Source: Leisingera sp. NJS204 (GTDB lineage Bacteria > Pseudomonadota > Alphaproteobacteria > Rhodobacterales > Rhodobacteraceae). From it: DNA of 64,000 nt. Each line of letters starts with the position of its first letter. Position 1 is the first letter of the stretch. Shown piece after piece: positions 9,201 through 18,800 of the stretch. Below the pieces are notes generated by a model. That model ran no database searches, had not been told where the DNA came from, and was given only the letters and a program-made list of their open reading frames with translations. A program made the translations under genes and the position numbers. The stretch lies in the NCBI RefSeq assembly GCF_004123675.1, contig NZ_CP035417.1, forward strand, positions 3,029,501-3,093,500, given 5' to 3'.

Positions 9201-9922
9201 GCAGCAGCGGCGGCGGTGGCGGCTCCGGCAGAACCGAACTGGACATTCTGATCAGCGCGCCCTCCAGGATCTTTGCCCGCGGCCGCGGGTTGCGCTCGGA
9301 ATTGGGCGGCGAGATCCGCCTGCGCGGCACCACCGCGCGGCTGTCGCCCTCCGGCCAGATCAGCCTGATCCGCGGCACCTTTGATATTCTGGGGCGGCGG
9401 CTGGAGCTGGATGAAGGCCGGATCACCCTGCTGGGGGATCTGAAACCCTATCTGGAGTTCAAATCCTCGGCGGCCACGGATCAAGGCACCGCAACGCTGG
9501 AAATCTCGGGCCGGGTCGATGCGCCCGAGATCAAAGTCACCTCGGACCCGCCCCGCCCCAGCGAGGAAGCCCTGGCGCTGCTGCTGTTCGGCGACAATAT
9601 CCAGGACATCTCACCGCTGGCGCTGGCCCGTCTGGCGGGGTCAGCGCTGACCCTCAGCGGGCGCGGCGGCGGTGCGCAGAACAAGCTGCGCAATGCCACC
9701 GGTGCGGATGACGTCGATATCGGCGCCGATAATCTGGGGGCCGGGCAGCTGGGCCTCGGCGGCTATGTGGCGGAAAACGTCTATACCGATTTCAACGTCA
9801 ACACCCGTGGCGACAGCGAGCTGAGCATCAACCTTGACATGACCGACAGCCTGACGGTGCAAGGCACGGTGGACAGCGAGGGCGAAACCGGGTTTGGCCT
9901 GTTCTTCAAACGCGACTACTGA
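6296..9922 (+). CDS. tamB: translocation and assembly module inner-membrane protein TamB
   Basis: A 1208-residue AsmA-like/DUF490 protein. It starts with a TTG codon overlapping the tamA stop (ATG is absent nearby), followed by an uncleaved or cleavable signal segment (residues 1-20). The body is made of repeated beta-rich stretches typical of the bridge-like hydrophobic groove, with a Gly/Ser-rich loop at about 965-980. The C-terminal DUF490 region (about 860-1208) contains RGTFDILGRRLELDEGRITL, PRPSEEALALLLFG and a final FFKRDY. It spans the periplasm and works with TamA. The size is typical for alphaproteobacteria. Confidence 0.9.
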   Translation: MRQFLGLALALGLTIAPAAAQDTTTEDAGGLLVDFLEDTLSGDSRYISVTGLEGAFSSQAKIKQITVADEDGIWLTVEGAELDWNRLALLRGRFSVNELSAERIEVARAPKPLPPDPELPEPEATPFALPELPVAIELGRIKAARIELGEELAGSAASLSVEGSLMLADGALDTKLAATRLDKPGDHFRLEAGFANETRQITLDLAVEESAGGLISRSLDLPGSPELQLTAQGSGPVSDFTADIRFSTNGAERLAGQVVLAAVPLPADAAPDAPRDIGFSADLGGNIDVLLPPVHRPFFGPGLRLNVKGTRAGSGAVALDTLALRSNALQVTGAAALDAGGKLDTANLKTAITPPPGQAAVALPFGGGQTTLAAADLQLKKTAGGNWTLDGVLDQLSHPGALVGRAEISGRGTLDQSTGFALTGRLTAGLSSLQPRDPALAKATGNEIRFEGTLTTEGPGALQITDMELRGSDYQAAGDVGFDGLEDGLKVSADLTADLADLARFSDLAGHSLGGAVQAAVKGSFTPLSGAFDTDLSMQAQDLSAGIAQADELLKGTTTLALKSARDENGIAIDRFELAGSALLASAAGTLNSDAGRMEITAKLNRLEVLLPQTPGALELATTLTRNGDTLNGVAELKGPHTSSAKLDGSVTLEGDADFTFAAALNEMERFVPQLAGKLTAQGTAARRNGEWQIAGKAAGPAAITADIEGRFTENNGSTDLRFDAAIGQLQRLVPDLPGRLAAKGTAARRDGTWTIDSTASGPAGIDSRVAGSWSEAKGTADVTAKGTLRLEGLNPFISPNLMQGPANFDMALRGVPALDGLSGTISVPGASLAIPSAAQRVDDINATVSIARSSAQLQVSARPRDGGTVRISGPVGLQPPFNGNLQIAIGDVVVTDHLSYETLLNGSLAMSGAMAGNNRIEGRIDVGETNINLNTAGGSVSAAPIPPIRHVGTPRDVRRTLARAGLTGSSGGGGGSGRTELDILISAPSRIFARGRGLRSELGGEIRLRGTTARLSPSGQISLIRGTFDILGRRLELDEGRITLLGDLKPYLEFKSSAATDQGTATLEISGRVDAPEIKVTSDPPRPSEEALALLLFGDNIQDISPLALARLAGSALTLSGRGGGAQNKLRNATGADDVDIGADNLGAGQLGLGGYVAENVYTDFNVNTRGDSELSINLDMTDSLTVQGTVDSEGETGFGLFFKRDY

Positions 9923-9963
9923 CGTCTGCCCCGGCGGAGTGTTTCACACGTCTGCCCCGGCGG
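9922..9963. repeat. 16-bp direct repeat at the tamB/glk junction
   Basis: ACGTCTGCCCCGGCGG occurs at 9922-9937 and again at 9948-9963, 26 bp apart. The second copy encodes the last residues of glucokinase; the first lies between the two convergent stop codons. It looks like a short tandem duplication that left an extra copy of the gene's 3' end in the 21-bp intergenic gap. Confidence 0.7.
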
Positions 9964-10894
9964 CGGCCAGCGCCACCCGCGCAGCCCCGCCGACACCTGC
10001 CGCATCATCCGTGATCAGCCACAACGGCGTCCCGGCACAGACAGTCCCAAGCTGGCCGCCCGGCGCCGTATAACTCTCCAGGAAATGCGACCGCGCGGGG
10101 GAGTTCAGCACACCGCGCGCGACGCTTCCGGCAAAGAACAAACCCTGCGCCGGCAGGTAGGCCGCTGTCAGCTCGCGCGCCATCAGACCTAGCAAATGCG
10201 CCCATTCGCAGACCGTCCGTGCCTCGGGCGAGTCCGGGCTTGCCAGACAGGCGGCCACGATCCCCTCGGCACTGCTGGCTGCCGAGCCGGTCAGGGCTTG
10301 GTGAAACCGCACCAGTCCAGCACCCGAGAACAGCATTTCGGTGCTGGCCGCATTCTCCGGCTCATGGTCCAGCACCCCCTGCAGGCGGCGGTGCACGGCT
10401 TGCGGCAGGCTGGTGCGGCCAAGTTCGGCTGCCAGCACCTCGCCGTTCAGCGCGGCTGAGACATTGAACCCGGTGCCGATGCCGGCAACCAGTGCTTGGC
10501 CGCCGCTATGCCGCCCCGGGTCAAGACAGGACAGCTGTCCCCGGATCAGCGCAGGCAAGGCATGGCACAGGGCTGCAAGATCGTTAACTACATTGGCCTT
10601 GGCACTTGCCGGCAGTTGCAATGCGGCGGCTATGCTGCCTCCATCGCCCTGCCAATTGCGGTTACTGAGGTGAAACTGCCCTTCCCGGACCGGACCTGCC
10701 ACGGCCAGGCAAGCCCCCTGCAGGGGCGGAAACCCCGGCTGCGCGCAATAGGCCTTCAGCACATCCTCCAAACTGGTGAAACTGCTATTGGCGAAGCTCT
10801 GCAATGCTGTGACCCCGATGCCAGGGGCCGCCAGGGCCAGCCGGGTCCGGCTGCCACCAACATCGCCAGCCAAAACGGTCAGCTCAGCCGCCAT
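9944..10894 (-). CDS. glk: glucokinase
   Basis: A 316-residue Glk-family kinase that phosphorylates glucose to glucose 6-phosphate with ATP. The N-terminal phosphate loop is LAGDVGGSRTRLAL. NVVNDLAAL carries the catalytic Asp region, and GIGTGFNVSA is the second phosphate-binding segment. ELGRTSLP replaces the usual ExGH motif, so the conserved histidine there is changed. The ATG at 10894 is chosen because the Glk fold begins immediately after it; the frame is open further upstream. It converges on tamB and is divergent from the glycosyltransferase at 11048. Glucose phosphate could feed the adjacent polysaccharide locus. Confidence 0.8.
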   Translation of the reverse strand: MAAELTVLAGDVGGSRTRLALAAPGIGVTALQSFANSSFTSLEDVLKAYCAQPGFPPLQGACLAVAGPVREGQFHLSNRNWQGDGGSIAAALQLPASAKANVVNDLAALCHALPALIRGQLSCLDPGRHSGGQALVAGIGTGFNVSAALNGEVLAAELGRTSLPQAVHRRLQGVLDHEPENAASTEMLFSGAGLVRFHQALTGSAASSAEGIVAACLASPDSPEARTVCEWAHLLGLMARELTAAYLPAQGLFFAGSVARGVLNSPARSHFLESYTAPGGQLGTVCAGTPLWLITDDAAGVGGAARVALAAAGADV

Positions 10895-11047
10895 CTGCCG
10901 CGGTCCTTTTCTGATCACTTTCGTACGATCAAGACTGCAGCAATCCCGCCGCAATTGCAATTGAGCGCACCCGCAGTGCTTGCGGCCATCGGCGGAAGTC
11001 TGCACTTTGACAGGAAAATTCCAGGCAACCGCAACACGGAACGCATT

Positions 11048-12085
11048 GTGCAAAGAACATTCGTCCAAAGGCTGGCTGCCCGCAGCGGGCGCATGGCGCA
11101 TGCCGCAAGGTTCCGCGCGTCGCTGCGCCATCTGTATGGGCCAGCCCGCCGCTTTGCCGCAGCGGATCAGGTGGTGCTGATCGCCCTGGTGCGCAACGGC
11201 GCCTTTTACCTTGATGTGTTCTTTGAGCATTACCGGAGGCTGGGCGTTTCGGCTTTTGTGTTCTTCGACAATGGCTCAACCGATGGCACGCTGAACCGCA
11301 TCCGGCAGGAACCGGACACGGCGGTGCTGCGCTCGCCCCTGCCCTGGCTGGAATACGAGAACACCTTCCGCGCATATGCCGCCAACCGCTATGGCCGGGA
11401 CCGCTGGTGCCTGTTTGCAGATATGGACGAGCTGTTTGAATTCGAAGGCAGCCGCACCGCGGGGCTGGCCGGGCTGACCCGCTACCTGACACGGAAAAAC
11501 TATACCGCCTTGCAGGCGCAAATGCTGGAGATGTTTCCCAAAGGCCCGCTGGCGGCAGCCTGCGGTCTCAGCTACGCCGAGGCTGTGGACGCCTTCCGCT
11601 ATGCCGACATCAGTGCGGTGCGGGCGGTGGACTACGGGTCTAAGGACACGCGCCTGGCCTATTATCTGCGCCAGAACCGCCTGCCGCCGGGCGGCGCAAG
11701 GATGCTGTACGGCGGCGTGCGCGGCAAGGTTTTCGGCGAGAATTGCTGTCTAAGCAAGCACCCGCTGATCTTCAACGGGCCGGGCGTGCAAGCGGCAGTG
11801 CATCCGCATCTCTCTGCCGGTCTGCGGCTGGCGGATATGGACGGCTTGATCCGCCACTACAAATTTGCCGGCGACAGCCTGGCGCGCGACTTGCAATCCC
11901 AGGCCGAGGCCCGGTCCGAACATGGCGAGGACAGGCTGCGTTCCGGTGTTCTTCAGGCCCGGCCTGAGGTAAGCCTGTGGTCGGATGCAGCCCTGCAAAA
12001 CGCCGGTATCGAAACCCTCCAGCAACGCGGGTTCCTGCGCCGGTCGGCTGACTACAGCGCCTTTCTGGCGGGCGGCAGCACATGA
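11048..12085 (+). CDS. glycosyltransferase family 2-like protein (Glyco_tranf_2_4 type)
   Basis: A 345-residue predicted glycosyltransferase. The core is ALVRNGAFYLDVFFEHYRRLGV, then FFDNGSTDGT (nucleotide-sugar binding) and CLFADMDELFEF, where DMD serves as the metal-binding DxD. No signal peptide or membrane segment is evident. The start is uncertain: a GTG at 11048 is used, and an ATG at 11093 would give 330 residues. Its stop overlaps the start of the next glycosyltransferase by ATGA, so the two are co-translated. It begins the polysaccharide locus. Confidence 0.72.
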   Translation: MQRTFVQRLAARSGRMAHAARFRASLRHLYGPARRFAAADQVVLIALVRNGAFYLDVFFEHYRRLGVSAFVFFDNGSTDGTLNRIRQEPDTAVLRSPLPWLEYENTFRAYAANRYGRDRWCLFADMDELFEFEGSRTAGLAGLTRYLTRKNYTALQAQMLEMFPKGPLAAACGLSYAEAVDAFRYADISAVRAVDYGSKDTRLAYYLRQNRLPPGGARMLYGGVRGKVFGENCCLSKHPLIFNGPGVQAAVHPHLSAGLRLADMDGLIRHYKFAGDSLARDLQSQAEARSEHGEDRLRSGVLQARPEVSLWSDAALQNAGIETLQQRGFLRRSADYSAFLAGGST

Positions 12086-13032
12086 CCGCGCCCTCCGTCG
12101 CTGCAGTGGTCATTGGCCGCAACGAGGGCGAACGCCTGATCCGCTGCCTGCGCTCCTTGCAAGGCCAGGCGCAGCCGCTGATCTATGTGGACAGCGGCTC
12201 CAGCGACGGCTCGGCAGCTGCAGCCCGGGCGATTGGCGCCGAAGTGGTGGATCTGGACCTCAGCCGGCCCTTCACTGCGGCGCGTGCCCGCAATGCCGGG
12301 CTGGCAGTTTTGGATGACAGAGCCGGCTACGTGCAGTTCGTGGACGGCGATTGCGAGGTGGACCCGGATTGGATCACCACCGCAGCAGCGTTTCTGCAGG
12401 CGCACCCCCAGACGGCCGTGGTTTGCGGGCGGCGGCGGGAGCGGTTTCCCGATGTCTCGGTCTACAACCGGCTGTGCGATGCGGAATGGGACACCCCACT
12501 GGGCGAAGCCAAGGCCTGCGGCGGCGATGCGCTGATGCGGGTTGCGGCGGTGCGGGCGGCGGGCGGATACCGCGAAAGCCTGATCGCCGGGGAAGAGCCG
12601 GAACTGTGCCTGCGGTTGCGGCGGGACGGTTGGCGGATCTGGCGGATAGATGCGGAGATGACCCTGCATGACGCGCAGATGCAGCATTTTGGCCAGTGGT
12701 GGCGGCGCAGCCGCCGGGCCGGCCATGCTTTCGCCGAAGGCGCGGCCTTGCATGGGGCGGGACCGGAACGCCATTGGGCCGCCGAAACCCGCCGCGCGCT
12801 GTTCTGGGGCGCGGCACTGCCGGCGGGCATCATTCTGGCTGGTCTGATGAACCCGTTCTTGATGACTGCTATATTGATCTACCCGGCGCAATTTCTGCGC
12901 CTGGCCCGTCGCATGGGATACACGCAGGCGCTGTTTGCCGTCATCGGAAAATTCGCCGAAGCTGCTGGAGCTGTAGAGTTCTACTGGCGCCGCTTGCATG
13001 GCAGGGCTCGCGGCATTCTCGAGTATAAGTAG
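12082..13032 (+). CDS. glycosyltransferase family 2, membrane associated
   Basis: A 316-residue GT-A enzyme. VVIGRNEGERL and YVDSGSSDGS form the donor site, FVDGDCE carries the DxD metal motif and GEEPELCLRLRRDGW is the acceptor-side ED/ExxLxxR region. One or two hydrophobic segments near 245-280 suggest membrane attachment, as in many exopolysaccharide glycosyltransferases. The start ATG overlaps the stop of the upstream gene by 4 bp. The sugar specificity cannot be read from sequence. Confidence 0.82.
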   Translation: MTAPSVAAVVIGRNEGERLIRCLRSLQGQAQPLIYVDSGSSDGSAAAARAIGAEVVDLDLSRPFTAARARNAGLAVLDDRAGYVQFVDGDCEVDPDWITTAAAFLQAHPQTAVVCGRRRERFPDVSVYNRLCDAEWDTPLGEAKACGGDALMRVAAVRAAGGYRESLIAGEEPELCLRLRRDGWRIWRIDAEMTLHDAQMQHFGQWWRRSRRAGHAFAEGAALHGAGPERHWAAETRRALFWGAALPAGIILAGLMNPFLMTAILIYPAQFLRLARRMGYTQALFAVIGKFAEAAGAVEFYWRRLHGRARGILEYK

Positions 13033-13159
13033 CGCCGGCCGGGGCTTTGCCCCTCTTGGCCTTGCGGCCAGAAGAATAAGGGATCCAGTTCTCATCTGGC
13101 CCTTAAATGTCCCTAAGCACGCGGCATAATCCCGCCGAAAGACCGGGCATTGCCGCCCG
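13033..13159. other. convergent intergenic region with hairpins
   Basis: This 127-bp gap separates two convergent glycosyltransferase genes. It carries GGGGC-TTT-GCCCC near 13042 and a longer imperfect hairpin, AAGGG..CCAG/CTGG..CCCTT, around 13078-13108. They are plausible bidirectional transcription stops; neither has a strong T-run. Confidence 0.35.
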
Positions 13160-14011
13160 TTACCGCGCCCGGATGCGCCAAGCCCTGAGCATCTGGCCAG
13201 GCAGGATCATCAGGCATTTGGCATAGCGCGGCAGCAGCCGCGCCGGGCTGGACAGCGCCCGCCACAGCCACTCCATCGCCACCGCCCGCACCCAGGCAGG
13301 CGCCCGTTTTTGATGACCGCCAAGGAAATCCAGCCCGGCTCCGACGGAGGCAAACCCCGTGCGCGGCGACATCCGGCGGCCGCGTTGGGCAAACCGTTCC
13401 TGCTTTGGCGCGCCCAGCGCCAGGAAGCACAATGCAATGCCGGTCCCTTCCAGGCGATGCAGGATCTGATCCGCTTCTGGCCCGTCCGGGTCAAACCGGC
13501 CTGATGGCGCATGGACCCAGGCGAGTTCCAGTCCCGGCACCTGTGCCAGCAAAGCGGCCTTGGCGTCCTGCAGCGCCGCATCCGTACTGCCCACGAGGGC
13601 CACCGGAACCCCGGCCTCTGCCGCCAGGCGGCACAGCGGCAATACCATGTCCGAGCCGGGCATCAGCTCCACCGGGCGGCGGGCAAGCCGCGACAGCCAG
13701 ACAACCGGACGCCCGTCTGCAACCACCAGATCCTGCGCCTGATAGGCCGCCAGGAAGCCCGGGGACTCTGCCATCTTGACCAGGTGGTCCAGATTTACCG
13801 TGGCCAGCGCAAACCCCTGCGAGGCCTTGAACCGGGCCCGGACCTCGGCCTCAAGCATGGAACGCGCCGGCATGGTCACCGCAACCCGGCGGCCGTGAAA
13901 TTCGAAATACAATGCAGCCTCCAACGACAATGCCGTTTCCTCATACCGCCGGCACGGCGGCCAGGCCAGCAGACCCGCGTCCGCTGCGCCCTGAGCGTGG
14001 CAAAGCTGCAC
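13160..14011 (-). CDS. WecG/TagA/CpsF family glycosyltransferase
   Basis: A 283-residue GT26-type enzyme. Diagnostic pieces are NLDHLVKMAESPGFLAAYQA, VVADGRPVVWLSRL, MPGSDMVLPLCRLA and FLALGAPKQERFAQR. The family transfers N-acetylmannosaminuronic acid, N-acetylmannosamine or glucose onto lipid-linked intermediates. The start is uncertain: a GTG at 14011 with an AGAGG-type ribosome site is used because a longer frame would overlap the divergent gene at 14106. It is the only gene on this strand between 11 and 33 kb, facing the preceding glycosyltransferase. Confidence 0.82.
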   Translation of the reverse strand: MQLCHAQGAADAGLLAWPPCRRYEETALSLEAALYFEFHGRRVAVTMPARSMLEAEVRARFKASQGFALATVNLDHLVKMAESPGFLAAYQAQDLVVADGRPVVWLSRLARRPVELMPGSDMVLPLCRLAAEAGVPVALVGSTDAALQDAKAALLAQVPGLELAWVHAPSGRFDPDGPEADQILHRLEGTGIALCFLALGAPKQERFAQRGRRMSPRTGFASVGAGLDFLGGHQKRAPAWVRAVAMEWLWRALSSPARLLPRYAKCLMILPGQMLRAWRIRAR

Positions 14012-14105
14012 GCTGTTTACCTCTTCTTGCAAATCCGCGGGACAGGGACGTCCGCAACCGGTAAACTTTGACGCAAATCCGGGGAATTGAGGGGGCACGA
14101 AGGCT

Positions 14106-15569
14106 TTGCCCAACGCTTTGGCCTATCTGATGCTGCTGGCTTGGCCGCTGGCCAGCCTGATCCTGTTCCGGCGCCTGCCGCTGGAGCGGGCAATCCTGTG
14201 GTGCATCATCGCAGGCTATCTGCTGCTGCCGCCGCTGGCCGAGTTCGACCTGCCGCTGGTGCCGGATATGGACAAATTCGCCATTCCATCCGTGATGGCA
14301 TTCCTGTTGTGCCTGCTGCTGCTGCGCAGGCCGGTGCCGCTGCTGCCGCGGCATCCGGCGGTGCGGGTTCTGGCGCTATTGTTTGTGTTCGGCGTTATTC
14401 CAACAGTGCTGACCAATGGCGAGCCGATCCTGTTCCGCAGGATCGCCAATTCCGATCCGATTGTCTTTCTGACCGATCAGCTGCCAGGACTGCGCTGGCG
14501 CGACCTGGGATCCGTGATCATCAACCAGATGATCGTGCTGATACCTTTTTTGCTGGCGCGGCGTTACCTCTCCACCCCCGAAGCGCAGCGCGAGCTGCTG
14601 CTGGCGCTGATGATCGGCGGGCTTGCCTATACCGTCCCGTCGCTGATTGAAATCCGGCTCAGCCCGCAGATGAACGTCTGGATATACGGCTTCTTCCAGC
14701 ATGACTTCAGCCAGATGATCCGCCAGGGCGGCTTCCGCCCCATCGTATTCCTGCCGCATGCCCTGTGGCTGGCGTTTTTCATGCTGTCGGCGCTGCTGGC
14801 CGCCACGTCCCTGGCCCGCGCGGCCGCTTCCGGCCAAAGGCTTCGCCTGATCCTTGCGGCGGTATATCTGTTTGCCGTTCTGGTGCTGTGCAAGAGCCTC
14901 GCCGCGCTGGCCTATGCGCTGGCCTTCACGCCTGTGGTGGCGCTGGCGCCCCTGCGCTGGCAGCTGCGGGCGGCGCTGTTGCTGGCGCTGATCGCAGTGG
15001 TCTATCCGATGCTGCGCAACACCGGGCTGGTGCCGACGGAGGCGCTGGTGGCGCAGGCCGAGGCAATCAGCGCCGAGCGGGCGCAGTCGCTGAACTACCG
15101 GTTCGAGAACGAGACACAGCTGCTGGCGCGGGCGGCGGAGAAACCCTGGTTCGGCTGGGGCGGCTGGGGCCGCAACCTGGTGCGCCACGCCGAGACCGGA
15201 CAGATCCTGTCGATCCCGGACGGGCGCTGGATCATTGTGTTCGGCACCTTCGGCTGGCTGGGCTATATTGCCGAGATGGGCTTGCTGGCAGCGCCGCTGG
15301 TTCTGCTGGCACAAGCCGCGCGGCGCGCGCCGCAGGGCAGTGTCTCGCCGTTTGCCGCGCCGATTGCCCTCATCCTGGCCGCAACCATGGTGGATATGCT
15401 GCTCAACGCCACCCTGATCCCGATCACCTGGATGTGCGCCGGCTCGGTGCTGGGCTACGCCGAGCGGTTGCTCTACCCGAATCTGTTCAGCCGGAAACCA
15501 GCCCTGTTCGGCGGGGCGCAGGCGCTGATGCCTGACACCGCCGGGCCAGAGAAGCGAAATATTCTGTGA
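14106..15569 (+). CDS. O-antigen ligase/polymerase-like membrane protein
   Basis: A 487-residue polytopic protein with about 11-12 predicted membrane segments and a large loop (about 310-370) containing RFENETQLLARAAEKPWFGWGGWGRN, the region where Wzy/WaaL-type O-antigen polymerases and ligases carry their catalytic loop. It probably polymerises or ligates the repeat unit of the exopolysaccharide in the inner membrane. It starts at a TTG (14106) preceded by GAGGGGG; no better ATG precedes the first membrane segment. It is followed by a 260-bp leader before the polyketide synthase. Confidence 0.75.
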   Translation: MPNALAYLMLLAWPLASLILFRRLPLERAILWCIIAGYLLLPPLAEFDLPLVPDMDKFAIPSVMAFLLCLLLLRRPVPLLPRHPAVRVLALLFVFGVIPTVLTNGEPILFRRIANSDPIVFLTDQLPGLRWRDLGSVIINQMIVLIPFLLARRYLSTPEAQRELLLALMIGGLAYTVPSLIEIRLSPQMNVWIYGFFQHDFSQMIRQGGFRPIVFLPHALWLAFFMLSALLAATSLARAAASGQRLRLILAAVYLFAVLVLCKSLAALAYALAFTPVVALAPLRWQLRAALLLALIAVVYPMLRNTGLVPTEALVAQAEAISAERAQSLNYRFENETQLLARAAEKPWFGWGGWGRNLVRHAETGQILSIPDGRWIIVFGTFGWLGYIAEMGLLAAPLVLLAQAARRAPQGSVSPFAAPIALILAATMVDMLLNATLIPITWMCAGSVLGYAERLLYPNLFSRKPALFGGAQALMPDTAGPEKRNIL

Positions 15570-15660
15570 TGCCGCAATCTTTCCGCTTTTCAGGCCCAAT
15601 TCAACACATTGCGTCCACAGGCTGGCCCTATGGATTGACGAAATTAAACTGAATAAATCC

Positions 15661-15829
15661 GGTTTGCAGCACAGATGGGGATCTGGTGCTGCCAGACCGG
15701 GACAACCCGCCGGGGAGAACTCCGGCACCAAAAACCAACCCGTCCGGCGGGCGCCTGCCAGCTCTGCAAAGCAGTCTGGCACCGTTGTGCCGGACTGTTT
15801 TTAAGGGGCCAGTGGGTCAGGTATTGGCG
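15661..15829 (+). promoter_or_regulatory. PKS leader with alternative RNA pairings (attenuator candidate)
   Basis: A terminator hairpin (15773-15796) can be disrupted by two upstream segments: TGCCAGAC at 15690-15697 is complementary to its left arm (15774-15781), and TCCGGCAC at 15721-15728 is complementary to its right arm (15787-15794). A further pair, CCCGCCGG (15706-15713) and CCGGCGGG (15744-15751), could join an upstream fold. A short frame opens at ATG 15675 with consecutive Trp-Cys-Cys codons, but it lacks a good ribosome site. The pairings are read directly from sequence; the regulatory role is inferred. Confidence 0.4.
15773..15802 (+). terminator. intrinsic terminator 27 nt before the PKS start codon
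   Basis: AGTCTGGCAC (15773-15782) pairs with GTGCCGGACT (15787-15796) with one G-T wobble around a CGTT loop, followed by GTTTTT. The T-run ends only 27 nt before the ATG, too close for a separate promoter plus ribosome site. PKS transcription must therefore pass through this hairpin. Confidence 0.6.
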
Positions 15830-18800
15830 ATGCAGGATGGGAAACCCGCAGCGGGGGGCGCTGCCGGAGATATAGCAATTGTCGGGTTGTCAGTGACAGT
15901 CCCCGGCGCAACTTCTGCTGACGCCTTCTGGCAGAACCTGCGCGACGGCATTGAATCGATTGAGGTTCTGGACCGCGACACCCTGCTGGCGGCTGGTGAA
16001 CGGGCGTCTGTGCTGGCCGACCCGGACTATGTGCCTGCCGCAGCCCGGCTGCAGGGGTTTGATGAATTCGATGCCGAGTTCTTTGGCTTCAGCCCCAAGG
16101 AAGCCGCCATCCTCGACCCCCAGCACCGCAAATTCCTGGAAGTGGCCTGGGGAGCCATGGAGAACGCGGGCCACCCGCCCGAAAGCATCGCTGGCCCCAT
16201 CGGCGTTTATGCAGGCTGCGGCATGGGCAGCTATTTCTATTTCAACATCTGCTCGAATCCGGCCCTTGTGGACGATGTCGGCATGTTCCTGCTGCGCCAT
16301 ACCGGCAACGACAAGGACTTCCTGTCGACCCGCGTCAGCCATGTGTTCGACCTGCACGGGCCCTCGGTCAACGTGCAGACCGCCTGCTCCACCTCGCTGG
16401 TTGCGGTGCATTACGCCTGCAAGGCCCTGCGCGAAGGCGAGTGCGATATGGCACTGGCCGGCGGTGTCACCATCGAGCTGCCGCAGAGCCGCGGCTACCT
16501 CTACAAGGAAAACGAAATCCTCAGCCCGGACGGCCACTGCCACGCCTTTGATCACCGGGCGCAAGGAACGGTTTTCGGCTCCGGCGCAGGCGCGGTGGCG
16601 CTGAGGCGGCTGGAGGATGCGATTGCCGATGGCGACCACATCTGGGCCGTCATCAAAGGCTCCGCCATCAATAACGACGGTGCGGACAAGGCCGGGTATC
16701 TGGCGCCCTCGGTTGGCGGCCAATCGGCAGCGGTGCAGGCTGCGCTGCAGGCCGCAGGCACCCCGGCAGAGACCATTGATTACGTCGAATGCCATGGCAC
16801 CGGCACCTATCTGGGCGACCCGATCGAGGTCACAGCCCTGACCGACGCCTACCGCGCCACCACCCAGGACAACGGTTTTTGCCGCATCGGCTCGGTCAAG
16901 ACCAACATCGGCCATCTGGACACCGCCGCCGGTGTCGCCAGCCTGACCAAAACCGCGCTGGCGCTGCATCATCAGGAAATACCGCCCTCGCTAGGGTTTG
17001 AGGCGCCGAACCCCGCAATAGATTTCGAGACGTCACCCTTCAAAGTCAACGCCGCCCTCACGCCATGGGAACCGCACAAGGGACCGCGCCGCGCCGGCAT
17101 CAACTCACTGGGCGTCGGCGGCACCAATGCCCATGTGATCCTCGAGGAAGCGCCAGAGCGTGCAGCCTCGGAAGAAAGCGATTTTCCGTTCCAGATCCTC
17201 TGTGTTTCCGGCCAATCCAAGGCCGCGCTGGATGCCAACACGCAGTCCCTTGCAGAGTACCTGAAGGCAAACCCGGATGCCGATCTGGCCGACGTGGCCT
17301 ATACGCTGAAGGAAGGCCGCCGCGGCTTTGCCAAACGCCGCGTGCTGGTGGCGGAAACCACCGCTGAAGCGATTGATATTCTGACAGAAAACGACCCGCG
17401 CAAGGTCTTTACTCATGACCGTCTCGGCGACACCCCCGAGGTGGTCTTCCTGTTTCCCGGCGGCGGCGCGCAATATGCCGGCATGGCCCGCGATCTGTAC
17501 GAGACTGAACCGGTCTTTGCCGATTGGATGGACCGCGGGCTGGACCACCTGCAACAGGGCCTGGATTACGACATCCGCGCCATCTGGCTGCCCGAAGCGG
17601 GCGAAGAGGACGCGGCAAACGCCAGGCTGCAACAGCCCTCGGTGCAGCTGCCGCTGGTCATGATCGTGGAATACGCGCTGGCGCAGCTGTGGATCAGCTG
17701 GGGCGTCAAACCCGCGGCACTTGCGGGCCATTCTATGGGCGAAAACACCGCCGCCTGCCTGGCCGGCGTTATACGTTTCGAGGACTGCATTGATCTGGTC
17801 CTGTTGCGCGGACGGCTGTTTGATACCGTTCCCGCAGGCGGCATGCTGTCCATTGCCCTGCCGCTGGCCGAAGTTGAGGCGATCATCGGCGATGATCTGG
17901 ACATTGCCAGCGTCAACGCGCCCGCGCTGACGGCCGTTTCCGGCCCGCAAGAGGCGCTGGACCGGTTGTCCGCCGACCTGACCGCCCGCGAGGTGGAGCA
18001 CCAGCGCATCCAGATCGACATTGCCGCCCATTCGCGGATGCTGGACGGCATCCTGCAGCAGTATGGCGATTTCATCCGCTCGCTGACCCTGTCAGCGCCG
18101 AACCTGCCGGTGATCTCCAACCGCACCGGCGCCGCCCTGACCGCCGAACAGGCCACCAGCGCCGATTACTGGGTCGGCCAGTTGCGCAACACCGTGCGCT
18201 ATGCCGATTGCATTGAAACCCTCGCCAAGACCCCGAACCGTGTGTTCCTTGAGACCGGCCCCGGCAAGGCCCTCAGCGCGCTGGCGCAAATGTCGCCCGT
18301 GGTGCAACCGGGCCAGGTGCTCAGCTCGTTGCGCCACCCGGATCAGGACGTGATGGATGACAGTTACTTCTTCGGCGTCATCGGCCGGCTTTGGGCTTGC
18401 GGGGTCGAGGCCGACTGGCAGCAGATTTGGGGCGAAGCGCGGCGCAACCGCCTGCCCCTGCCCGGTTACGCCTTTCAGCGCAGCCGCTATTTCATCGAAC
18501 CCGGCAAACCTGCCGTGGAAGAAGACACGCCCCCCGCCCGGCGCGAAGACCTGGCCGATTGGGGCTACCGCCCTGCCTGGCGGCCCAGGTTCGCCGATTG
18601 CACCCTGGACGTGGAACATGAACTGGACCAGGCACCGCAAACCTGGCTGATTTTCGAGGATGAAACAGGCCACGCGGCCCGCGCCGCAGACCAGCTGCAG
18701 GCCGCTGGCCACAGCGTCACCCGCGTCCGCGCCGGCGACACTTATGCGCAGCTGTCCCCGGTCTCATACATCCTGCCGCCGGAACAGGGCCGCGCCGCCT

